Source: an uncultured Clostridia bacterium (GTDB lineage Bacteria > Bacillota > Clostridia > Christensenellales > UBA1242). Taken from it: DNA of 12,446 nucleotides. Below the pieces are notes generated by a model. That model ran no database searches, had not been told where the DNA came from, and saw only the letters and a program-made list of their open reading frames with translations. Location: NCBI GenBank assembly GCA_944381255.1, contig CALWKL010000053.1, positions 1 through 12,446 on the forward strand, read 5' to 3'. A program made the position numbers and the translations under genes. Positions 1 to 7,361 of this stretch are shown here, piece after piece (position 1 is the first letter of the stretch; each line of letters opens with the position of its first letter).

Positions 1-545
1 CCATATCTTATTATTTAAATTTTATGGAAGAGCAAGGGCTAATACGCAGAGATGTATACAAAAATAGAGCGATAGAGATTTTGAGTAAAAAGCAAAAGAG
101 TCCCTCTCCAATGCGAGAAAAGAATAAATCTGTTGATGATTTTCTTAATTCCTCAAGAATAGAAATAAAGGGATACTCCCCTATTCCAATATTAGGAGAT
201 ATTACTGCAGGGCAACCAATGTTGGCTACAGAAAATAAAGAAGAAGTATTTTTTATGCCTAATCATTTTTTTCGTGGTAACAATCTGTTTATATTAAAGG
301 TCCATGGAGAAAGTATGATAGATGCAGGTATCTACGATGGAGATAAAGTTGTAATAAATAGGCAGGATACAGCAGAGAATGGAGAAATTGTCGCGGCACT
401 TATTGATGACTCTGCTACAATAAAACGTTTTTACAAAGAAAATGGACGTTTTAGATTGCAACCAGAGAATTCTACTATGGAACCAATGTATTTTGATGAG
501 GTGTCAATAATAGGTAAAGTAGTTGGTTTAATCAGGAATATGTAA
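1..545 (+). CDS. lexA: LexA repressor, 5'-truncated by window edge
   Basis: SOS-response repressor and self-cleaving serine protease (peptidase S24). The reading frame is open to the left edge. The codons before the first ATG (position 24) read ISYYLNF and continue into MEEQGLIRRD, which matches the end of the LexA winged helix-turn-helix, so position 24 is an internal Met and the real start lies off the window. Numbering from that Met, the C-terminal domain has the Ala62-Gly63 self-cleavage site in DITAGQP, the nucleophile Ser97 in HGESMID and the general base Lys134 in ATIKRF, all in the family's usual order. The protein ends in the typical GKVVGLI strand. It is therefore expected to be cleavable on RecA-ssDNA filaments. 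Its promoter and any autoregulatory operator are outside the window. It faces the miaB-mutS-mutL-miaA operon across a shared terminator. Confidence 0.95.
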   Translation, partial: ISYYLNFMEEQGLIRRDVYKNRAIEILSKKQKSPSPMREKNKSVDDFLNSSRIEIKGYSPIPILGDITAGQPMLATENKEEVFFMPNHFFRGNNLFILKVHGESMIDAGIYDGDKVVINRQDTAENGEIVAALIDDSATIKRFYKENGRFRLQPENSTMEPMYFDEVSIIGKVVGLIRNM

Positions 546-571
546 ATTAAAATAAATTTTAATTTAAAATT

Positions 572-612
572 AAAACACAAGGCAAATCGCAAAAATGCAT
601 ACCTTGTGTTTT
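572..612. terminator. Bidirectional intrinsic terminator between lexA and miaA
   Basis: A perfect 11-bp inverted repeat: AAAACACAAGG at 572-582 and CCTTGTGTTTT at 602-612, with a 19-nt loop. On the plus strand the stem runs into TTTTATT; on the minus strand it runs into TTTTAATTTT. It lies between the convergent stop codons of lexA (545) and miaA (637) and can serve both. The rest of the 91-bp gap is AT-rich with nothing else recognisable. Confidence 0.8.
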
Positions 613-636
613 TATTAATCAAAAATAACTCCATGT

Positions 637-1362
637 TTATTTTTGAAATTCAGGATATAGGTTAATTAAATTTTCTAATAATTCTTGTTTTTTTGCAATA
701 TTCCAGCGTTCACAATCATTGTGATTGAACCATGTGATTTGACGTTTTGCGTAATTTCTAGTGTTACGTTTTATCAAATTTATTGCTTCATCGAGCGTAA
801 TTTCACCCTCTAGATATTGCCAAATTTCCTTATAACCAATTGCTTGCATACATTGACATTCTAAGTTTACACCTATTTCTCGAAGCTTTTTTACTTCTTC
901 TACTAGGCCATTTGCTATCATTTTGTCTACTCTTTGGTCGATTTTTCTATACAAAGCCGGTTTATCTTGTTCTAAAAATATAAATTTTATGTCATAATCG
1001 GGTACGATTTTTTCTTTACTAACAAAATCAAAGCCATATATTAGACTATCTATATATAACCCTGTACCCCCTACTATCACTGGTAAATTGCCTCTAGCGG
1101 ATATTTCAACAATATATTTTTTTGCAAGCATTACAAAATCATATGCATTGAATTTTTGGAAAGGTGTAACCACATTAATCAAATGATGAGGACATATTTG
1201 CTCCTCTTTTTTTGTAGGTTTTGAGGTAGCAACTTCTATTCCCTTGTATACTTGTACAGAGTCGGCAGATATAATTTCCATTCGCAAATATTTACTAAGT
1301 TCTAGTGCAAAATCAGACTTGCCTACTGCGGTACAGCCTGCAATTATGAGTAATTTCTGCAT
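637..1362 (-). CDS. miaA: tRNA dimethylallyltransferase, compact form lacking insertion domain
   Basis: MiaA transfers dimethylallyl from DMAPP to N6 of A37 in tRNAs reading UNN codons (i6A37), providing the substrate of MiaB encoded in the same operon. Visible motifs: P-loop GCTAVGKS (residues 9-16; the usual GPT is GCT here), ADSVQVYKG with the presumed catalytic Asp34, TSKPT, HHLI, GGTGLYI (98-104, Thr100), then the C-terminal core IDQRVDKM, MQAIGYKE (172-179), and RNTRNYAKRQITWF (199-212). The protein has 241 residues where about 300-315 is usual. The missing part is the block between GGTGLYI and the IDQRVD helix, where the family has the helical insertion domain with its DPxxAxxIHxND...RALE signature; only about 35 residues bridge the gap. 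No stop or frameshift is visible. The ATG is 1 nt after the mutL stop, with AGGGTGG as ribosome binding site inside mutL. It is the last gene of the operon. Confidence 0.9.
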   Translation of the reverse strand: MQKLLIIAGCTAVGKSDFALELSKYLRMEIISADSVQVYKGIEVATSKPTKKEEQICPHHLINVVTPFQKFNAYDFVMLAKKYIVEISARGNLPVIVGGTGLYIDSLIYGFDFVSKEKIVPDYDIKFIFLEQDKPALYRKIDQRVDKMIANGLVEEVKKLREIGVNLECQCMQAIGYKEIWQYLEGEITLDEAINLIKRNTRNYAKRQITWFNHNDCERWNIAKKQELLENLINLYPEFQK

Positions 1363-1363
1363 A

Positions 1364-3286
1364 TTACACCACCCTTTTGAACCATTTGTCTAAATCTTTT
1401 CGCGTGAATTTTACGACAAAAGGTCTACCGTGAGGACATTGTAATGTTACTTTTCCATCAGAAAAATCACTTACAAGTTTTATAATTTCCTCTTTATTTA
1501 GGTCATCACCACCTTTGACAGCATGTTTGCAAGCTGTTTCTGCGAGATGGTCGATAACTAAATCTACATTTTTTAAATTGATTATGCTATCAAGATTAGA
1601 TAAAAAGTTTTCAAAAAATGCATTTACGTCAAGGTTTGGCAGTATTGCAGGAATTGCAGAAATCTTAAAGGATAAATCGCCAAATTGGTCTATCTCAAAT
1701 CCCAGACTACGCAATAAATCGATATTATCCAAAATAAATTGCTCTTCCTTATGGTTTACTGTTATAGTGTAAGGTATCAAAAGTGGCTGGCAATTCATCT
1801 CGTTATTTTTTACATTTGAGACATATTTATCAAATAGCAGGCGTTCGTGAGCTGCATGTTGGTCAATAAAATACACGTTATCATCTATTTCTACTATTAT
1901 GAAAGTATTGAATAATTTACCGATAATTTGAGTAGCTAGATATGAATGTTTGTCTTGGACACTGTCAGATACCAATTGAGTCTGAATAGGTTTTGGTTCA
2001 ATTTTTACTGAATTTTGTGTGTCAAATGTATATTTAGGCACTTCTATACTAGTAAGTTTTTCTAGAACTATTTCCCCTAATACCGAATCTTGGCTACTTG
2101 ACATTACCAAGTTATTATTGTCTTTGATAGGATTATCTAGTATAAAATCAAGATTCAAGTTAGGCTTATCAACAGTTGACTGTGCTATGTTATCATTAGT
2201 ACTATTCAAAGATTCATTGTAATTTTCCTTGACAAAATATTCTGTAGAAAATTTTTCATTATCAAGATTAGGTTTCTCTACCTCTTCCCTAGTCTTTTTT
2301 GTTAAGTCATCAAGTAAAGTATTTGATACAGCATTATAGATAAAGGAAAATATTTTTTTATTATCTGCAAATCGCACTTCTAATTTATTGGGGTGCACAT
2401 TTACATCAAGTTCGCTATTTGGGACGGAAATATATACCACACAGAAAGGAAAGCACCTCTTCATCATATACGATTCGTAACATTGAGCAATAGCAATCGA
2501 TGCAATACTTTCAGCAACCCATCTATGATTTATAATAGTAGTCTGATAACTCTTATTAGATTTAAAGAATGAGGTCTTACCAATATATCCTGTGATAGAA
2601 TAATCGCCTGATTTGTAATTTATTGGGACTAAATTCTCCATAATTTTGGTTCCATAAATAGCACAAATAGCATCAACTACGCCCTTACCAGAACTACTAA
2701 ATATTGTCTTGTGGTCTGCTATATATTTAAAAGAAATATTTGGATTAGCTAAAATTAATCTAGCAATCATTGTGGTAATTTCAGCTTCTTCCTTTTTAGG
2801 TTGTTTCAAAAATTTTCTTCGTGCAGGAGTATTAAAAAACAAATCTTCTACTTTAAAATATGTACCATCAGGGGAGCCTTTTTCTCCAGTGGCTATTACC
2901 TTACCACCTTCGAGTCGTATAGTATGACCACTCTTGTCTTTCGGTTTAGAAGTAACCTCCACTTTGGTAACTGAGGCAATAGAAGCTAGCGCCTCACCTC
3001 TAAACCCAAGAGTAGACAAGTCAAATAGGTCAGAAAACTCATTGATTTTGCTAGTTGCATGTGGTAAAAAGGCCAACTCCATATCTTCTTTTTCAATACC
3101 ACAGCCATTATCACTAACTAAAATTTTGGAAATACCACCGTCAAAAATCTCTACTTCTATCCTGTTTGCACCAGCATCTATACTATTCTCTACCAGTTCT
3201 TTTACGATAGAAGCCGGACGCTCTACCACTTCGCCTGCCGCTATTTTATTGAAAACTTTAGGTTCCAAAATATTTATCTTAGGCAT
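1364..3286 (-). CDS. mutL: DNA mismatch repair endonuclease MutL
   Basis: MutL couples mismatch recognition by MutS to strand incision. The N-terminal GHKL ATPase shows KELVENSIDAGA (Glu30, Asn34), SDNGCGI (58-64) and GFRGEAL (94-100), followed by a transducer domain with the HPNKLEVRF stretch. An Asn/Ser/Lys-rich linker (roughly 335-450) leads to a C-terminal endonuclease domain: DQHAAHE at 475-481, a putative beta-clamp motif QPLLIP at 500-505, ACK at 585-587 and CPHGRP at 617-622. This is the incising type of MutL found in bacteria without MutH. One oddity is that the last acidic residue of DQHA(X)2E(X)4E is Asp486 rather than Glu. The 640-residue length is normal. The ATG has GGAG 7 nt upstream and lies 22 nt downstream of mutS. 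Confidence 0.97.
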   Translation of the reverse strand: MPKINILEPKVFNKIAAGEVVERPASIVKELVENSIDAGANRIEVEIFDGGISKILVSDNGCGIEKEDMELAFLPHATSKINEFSDLFDLSTLGFRGEALASIASVTKVEVTSKPKDKSGHTIRLEGGKVIATGEKGSPDGTYFKVEDLFFNTPARRKFLKQPKKEEAEITTMIARLILANPNISFKYIADHKTIFSSSGKGVVDAICAIYGTKIMENLVPINYKSGDYSITGYIGKTSFFKSNKSYQTTIINHRWVAESIASIAIAQCYESYMMKRCFPFCVVYISVPNSELDVNVHPNKLEVRFADNKKIFSFIYNAVSNTLLDDLTKKTREEVEKPNLDNEKFSTEYFVKENYNESLNSTNDNIAQSTVDKPNLNLDFILDNPIKDNNNLVMSSSQDSVLGEIVLEKLTSIEVPKYTFDTQNSVKIEPKPIQTQLVSDSVQDKHSYLATQIIGKLFNTFIIVEIDDNVYFIDQHAAHERLLFDKYVSNVKNNEMNCQPLLIPYTITVNHKEEQFILDNIDLLRSLGFEIDQFGDLSFKISAIPAILPNLDVNAFFENFLSNLDSIINLKNVDLVIDHLAETACKHAVKGGDDLNKEEIIKLVSDFSDGKVTLQCPHGRPFVVKFTRKDLDKWFKRVV

Positions 3287-3308
3287 ATTTCTGCTCCATT
3301 TGTTTTAT

Positions 3309-5912
3309 TTAATTTTCAATTTTTTTCTTCAATTCTGCAATTTTTGATAATGCTTCAAGCGGGGTAAGATTGTTGATATCTGTTTTATTTAGAATATCTG
3401 CTATCATTTCATACTTGGTTTCCACACCTAAATCTTGCGTCTTGTATTGTTGGATTGCTTTTTTGGTAATTGCTCCCTGCTCTGCCTCTTGGTCGCGCAT
3501 AATTTCCTTTGCTCGATTAATTATTGTCTGCGGTATGCCTGCAAATTTTGCTACCTCTATACCGAAACTCTGACTGGTACTACCGTACTCTACTTTTCGC
3601 AAAAAAGTCATTTTGTTATCAAATTCACTTACAGTAACAAACATATTGATAACCCCAGGAATCTTACCTTGCAATTCGGTAAGTTTATGGTAATGGGTAC
3701 TAAATAAGGTACGTGCTTTTATAGCGCTCGCTATATATTCGAGCACTGCCCAAGCGATACTCATACCATCTTGAGTAGATGTACCACGCCCTATCTCATC
3801 TAGAATTAATAGACTATCTTGTGTTGCATTTTTGATAATATTTGCTACTTCACTCATCTCTACCATAAAGGTACTTTGTCCCATACCTAGATTATCACTT
3901 GCTCCAATACGAGTAAAAATCCTATCAGTCAGGCTAACCTTGGCACTTTTTGCAGGTACAAAACTACCAATATGAGCGAGTAAAACAACCAATGCAATTT
4001 GACGCATATAAGTACTCTTACCTGCCATATTAGGTCCAGTAATAATAATCGTGCGTTGCTCATCATTAAAGACAACATCATTCGGCACAAAGCGCTCATC
4101 GGTAATTAATTTTTCTACTACAGGGTGCCTAGACTCTATAATTTCATAGCCATTTGAGTTGGCATCAAAGACAGGTCTACAGTAATTATTCTGTACAGCG
4201 ACTTCGGCAAGTGATAATATACAATCTACGATAGCAATTTGTTCTGCAGTAGTTTGAATAATAGGAATATTTTGCATAATTTCTTGTCGAATTCGATTAA
4301 AGACTTCAAGCTCGATATCTAGTTTTCTCGCCTCTGCATTTTTGATAGTATCTTCAATTTGTCGTAAATCGTTTGTTACAAATCGGTCGGTAGTAGCCAT
4401 TGATTGCACTTTTTGAAATCTAAAAGGCAAATTACCAGACACAGCTTTTGGAACTTCAATATAATATCCTGCTACTCTATTATATAAGATTTTGAGTCGT
4501 TTTTCTCCAGTCAACTCTCTTTCTTTTGCTTCCAAAGCATTGATCCATTCTTGACCATCTTTCTTAGCATCTAGACATTTGTCTAGCTCTGGGTCAAAGC
4601 CCTTTCGAATAAAGCCACCATCGCGGATAACTGCTGGAGGCTCATCTACAAATGCCTCTTGTAACATAGTAGCCAATTTATCCAAGCTTTCGATTTTTTT
4701 GGCACATGATTTTAATAATGGCGCTTCAAACTTAGCAATTGCGGCTTTAATATGAGGTAATTTAATTAGCGAATTGCCTAGAGCCTCACAGTTTTTTGGG
4801 TTAAGGTTACCAAAAGAAGCTCGGCCACACAGCCTCTCTATATCTTGGAAGTTGTGCAAAACATTTTTTAATTCGGTACGCAGTACGACATTTTCTGTCA
4901 TATCACTCACTGCATCTAGTCGAGCATTTATATCGTTAATATTTTGGAGAGGCTGGTCTAGCCAGTTGCGCAATAATCTTGCACCCATGGTCGTCTCTGT
5001 CTTATCTATTACCCAAAGTAGTGAGCCTCGCTTCTTCCTGTCATACATAGTCTCACAAATTTCTAGGTTTAATCTAGTATTTATATCAAGGTTCATATAA
5101 TTTGCGCTAGATACAACAGTTATTTTGTTGATATGACCTAGGTCTCGCATTTGAGTCTCGCGTAAATAATTTAAGAGCGCACCACCAGCACACACGGCTT
5201 GAGGACAATCATCACAATTTAATTCTGTCAGTGATTTTGCATTCATCTGCGCTAGTACTGTCTTACGCGCATTGTCATATTCAAAGGCTTCTATGTTGTG
5301 CTTAAAGAAATTTGGTACAACCGACATTCTCACACAAGGTAACTGTAGACTCTTGTTACAACTTAACTCATCGGCAATAATTTCGCTTGGTAATATCCCT
5401 GCCAAAGCATCACTAAGCCTATCAAAAGCATTTTCACCTACGAATTGTTGCATAAAAAAGGCACCTGTACTCATATCAATCCAAGCGAGTCCTACAGTAG
5501 TCTCACGCTCTGCTGATACTGATGCAATAAAGTTGTTTTTGTCCTGATCGAGACTTGTCTCTTCCATTACAGTGCCTGGAGTTATTACCCTTACCACTCC
5601 CCTATCCATTGGGGTATTATTAGATGTAGGCTCTCCCAGTTGCTCACACAGCGCTACCTTGTAATTTAATTTTGTTAGTCTTGAAATATAAGTGTATACA
5701 GTATGTTGCGGTACTCCACACATAGGAGCCTTTTGACCATAACCACAGTCTCTAGCAGTAAGTGTAAGCCCTAATAGACTGGATACATTTTCCGCATCTT
5801 CAAAAAACATTTCATAAAAATCACCTAATCGATAGAAAACTATACAATCTGGATACTGGGCTTTAGTCTCTAAATATTTTTGAATCATCTTTGAGTATTT
5901 GTTGGTTTCCAT
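3309..5912 (-). CDS. mutS: DNA mismatch repair protein MutS
   Basis: Mismatch-recognition ATPase of MutS1 type. The N-terminal mismatch-binding domain has the Phe-X-Glu reader F32-Y33-E34 in RLGDFYEMF and the typical APMCGVP segment. Connector and lever/clamp domains follow, and then the ABC-type ATPase: Walker A GPNMAGKST at 626-634, the GASDNLGMGQSTFMVEM loop, Walker B LLILDE ending at Asp705-Glu706 followed by GRGTST, and STHYHKL at about 738-744. The dimerisation region contains SFGIEVAKFAGIP. A short C-terminal helical tail with TPLEAL ends the protein. The length of 867 residues is normal and no key residue is missing. Its ATG overlaps the miaB stop by one nucleotide (TAATG), with AGGAAG about 11 nt upstream inside miaB, so translation is probably coupled. 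It works with MutL, encoded next. Confidence 0.98.
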   Translation of the reverse strand: METNKYSKMIQKYLETKAQYPDCIVFYRLGDFYEMFFEDAENVSSLLGLTLTARDCGYGQKAPMCGVPQHTVYTYISRLTKLNYKVALCEQLGEPTSNNTPMDRGVVRVITPGTVMEETSLDQDKNNFIASVSAERETTVGLAWIDMSTGAFFMQQFVGENAFDRLSDALAGILPSEIIADELSCNKSLQLPCVRMSVVPNFFKHNIEAFEYDNARKTVLAQMNAKSLTELNCDDCPQAVCAGGALLNYLRETQMRDLGHINKITVVSSANYMNLDINTRLNLEICETMYDRKKRGSLLWVIDKTETTMGARLLRNWLDQPLQNINDINARLDAVSDMTENVVLRTELKNVLHNFQDIERLCGRASFGNLNPKNCEALGNSLIKLPHIKAAIAKFEAPLLKSCAKKIESLDKLATMLQEAFVDEPPAVIRDGGFIRKGFDPELDKCLDAKKDGQEWINALEAKERELTGEKRLKILYNRVAGYYIEVPKAVSGNLPFRFQKVQSMATTDRFVTNDLRQIEDTIKNAEARKLDIELEVFNRIRQEIMQNIPIIQTTAEQIAIVDCILSLAEVAVQNNYCRPVFDANSNGYEIIESRHPVVEKLITDERFVPNDVVFNDEQRTIIITGPNMAGKSTYMRQIALVVLLAHIGSFVPAKSAKVSLTDRIFTRIGASDNLGMGQSTFMVEMSEVANIIKNATQDSLLILDEIGRGTSTQDGMSIAWAVLEYIASAIKARTLFSTHYHKLTELQGKIPGVINMFVTVSEFDNKMTFLRKVEYGSTSQSFGIEVAKFAGIPQTIINRAKEIMRDQEAEQGAITKKAIQQYKTQDLGVETKYEMIADILNKTDINNLTPLEALSKIAELKKKIEN

Positions 5913-7240
5913 TACTTTGTTCTTCCTATTAAATTACCATTTTTGTAATCAGTGATTTCACAGTCTATAAATTTTCCAATATTCAATTTGGTTACTGTTG
6001 ATTTTGCAATTTTTACTACTTTGCCACATTGTGCCTTTGCTAAATAAAATAAGTTATTTTCTCCATCTATTAGTACTCGCTGTGTAGAGCCAATCATCTT
6101 TTCAAAGAGTTTTGTACTGATTTCATGTTCGATGGCTAACAATCTATGTATGCGCTCACGCTTAATTGATATAGGTACTTGATTTTCCAGCTTGTCAGCT
6201 ATAGTGCCACGTCGACGACTATACATAAATATGAATGCGTTGTGATATTGCACCTCTTTAACCAATTGCTCTGTCAATAGGTAGTCCTCCTCAGTTTCTC
6301 CAGGGAAACCTACGATTATATCAGTAGACAGAGTAATGTCTGGCATTGCTTCTTTTATTTTTCGTATTAGATTAAGATAAGATTCACGGTCGTAACTACG
6401 ATTCATCGCTTTGAGTATTTTGTTACTTCCTGCTTGCACTGGTAAATGTAGAGTTTTGCTAATTTTAGGATTTTTTGCCATTACTTCGATTAATTCATCA
6501 CTCAAATCTTTTGGGTGAGAAGTCATAAATCTTAACTCAAAGTCTCCTTGCAAATTAGCAATATTATCTAATAATTTTGGAAATGTAACTCCGCCTGTGC
6601 TACCGTCTCTACCATAAGAATTTACATTTTGTCCAAGCAAAGTAATTACCTTGTATCCCATATCAATAAGATTTTTTACTTCACGGTAGATTGTCTTTGG
6701 AGCACGGCTAATCTCACGCCCCCTTACATATGGCACAATACAATATGTACAAAAATTGTTACAGCCGTACATAATATTTACATACGCATACAAAGAATTA
6801 TCACGCACAAAATGCATTTTGGTAGCGCTTTCCATATAATTTTTGTCTTGAATGACTTTGTTACAGAACTTCTTTTGCTTCAAAAATTCGTCAAGATATT
6901 CTCCAAAAAATTCTACATTATTTGCTCCAAACACTATATCAATAAAGGGAAATTTTTTGCGCAAAATTGAAGCCATATCTGCTTGTTGAGACATACAGCC
7001 ACATACGGCTACGATTAGGTCTTTTTTTACCTTTTTGATAGGTTTGACAGCACCTATGTTACCCATTATTTTTTGTTCGGCGCTCTCACGTATGCAACAA
7101 GTATTGAATACGATAATATCAGCTTTCTCTACTTCGTCAGTGCGAATGTAACCCCTATCCTCTAGCATACCTGCGATTTTTTCTGATTCGTGCACATTCA
7201 TTTGACAGCCATATGTATAAATATAATAGTACTTTTGCAT
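5912..7240 (-). CDS. miaB: tRNA-2-methylthio-N6-dimethylallyladenosine synthase MiaB
   Basis: A radical-SAM methylthiotransferase that converts i6A37 (made by MiaA) to ms2i6A37. Numbered from the start chosen here: an N-terminal UPF0004 domain with auxiliary-cluster cysteines C12 (YTYGCQMN), C48 (NTCCIRE) and C82 (CGCMSQ); the radical-SAM motif CxxxCxxC at C160, C164, C167 in GCNNFCTYC; then PYVRGRE, the LGQNVNSYG segment and a C-terminal TRAM domain for RNA binding. The frame is open up to a TTG at 7276, but that TTG falls on the predicted transcription start. The ATG at 7240 has a good AGAAGGAAGA site upstream and begins right before the conserved YYIYTYGCQMN, giving 442 residues, so I take it as the start. 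First gene of the miaB-mutS-mutL-miaA operon. Confidence 0.95.
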   Translation of the reverse strand: MQKYYYIYTYGCQMNVHESEKIAGMLEDRGYIRTDEVEKADIIVFNTCCIRESAEQKIMGNIGAVKPIKKVKKDLIVAVCGCMSQQADMASILRKKFPFIDIVFGANNVEFFGEYLDEFLKQKKFCNKVIQDKNYMESATKMHFVRDNSLYAYVNIMYGCNNFCTYCIVPYVRGREISRAPKTIYREVKNLIDMGYKVITLLGQNVNSYGRDGSTGGVTFPKLLDNIANLQGDFELRFMTSHPKDLSDELIEVMAKNPKISKTLHLPVQAGSNKILKAMNRSYDRESYLNLIRKIKEAMPDITLSTDIIVGFPGETEEDYLLTEQLVKEVQYHNAFIFMYSRRRGTIADKLENQVPISIKRERIHRLLAIEHEISTKLFEKMIGSTQRVLIDGENNLFYLAKAQCGKVVKIAKSTVTKLNIGKFIDCEITDYKNGNLIGRTK

Positions 7241-7247
7241 AAAAAAT

Positions 7248-7257
7248 TCTTCCTTCT
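7248..7257 (-). promoter_or_regulatory. Ribosome binding site fixing the miaB start
   Basis: On the minus strand this reads AGAAGGAAGA; its AGGA core ends 10 nt before the ATG at 7240. It favours this ATG over the upstream in-frame TTG (7276), which has no Shine-Dalgarno. Confidence 0.7.
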
Positions 7258-7280
7258 GTATATCAAAATTTTGCAAACCT

Positions 7281-7309
7281 ATTATACAACAAAACTAAAA
7301 ATTTATCAA
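7281..7309 (-). promoter_or_regulatory. Sigma-A promoter of the miaB-mutS-mutL-miaA operon
   Basis: On the minus strand, -35 TTGATA (7309-7304), a 17-bp spacer and -10 TATAAT (7286-7281). Transcription should begin near 7274, giving a leader of about 34 nt before the miaB ATG at 7240. No LexA-type inverted repeat (GAAC-N4-GTTC) is seen here, so SOS control is not supported. Confidence 0.85.
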
Positions 7310-7333
7310 TAAAGTTATAATAATTTTTATAAT
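7303..7333 (+). promoter_or_regulatory. Possible promoter of the class A PBP gene
   Basis: Two TATAAT hexamers lie upstream of the PBP gene, at 7316-7321 and 7328-7333, the second preceded by a poor -35-like TTATCA (7303-7308) at 19 bp. Neither has a good -35 element, so the exact promoter is uncertain. The region overlaps the -35 of the divergent miaB promoter, so the two may interfere. GAGGTG at 7352-7357 is the ribosome binding site. Confidence 0.4.
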
Positions 7334-7361
7334 TTGTAACATAATAAAGTCGAGGTGTAAA

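Noticed and set aside
711..723. Perfect 13-nt palindrome CACAATCATTGTG
   Set aside because: It lies within miaA where it encodes the conserved-region neighbour HND; no promoter is near, and such a short palindrome is expected by chance in 12 kb.
2934..3347. Antisense open frames over mutL, mutS, miaB, the PBP and VTT genes (this one is the longest, 137 codons)
   Set aside because: They lie opposite well-supported genes, show no recognisable domain and no convincing ribosome binding site.
7241..7276. Upstream TTG start for miaB (12 more residues)
   Set aside because: The TTG sits on the predicted transcription start and has no Shine-Dalgarno; the ATG at 7240 has a good one and begins at the conserved N-terminus.
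7241..7361. Possible LexA operator controlling the mismatch-repair operon or the PBP
   Set aside because: No GAAC-N4-GTTC inverted repeat was found here or in the other intergenic regions; lexA being nearby is not evidence of SOS control.
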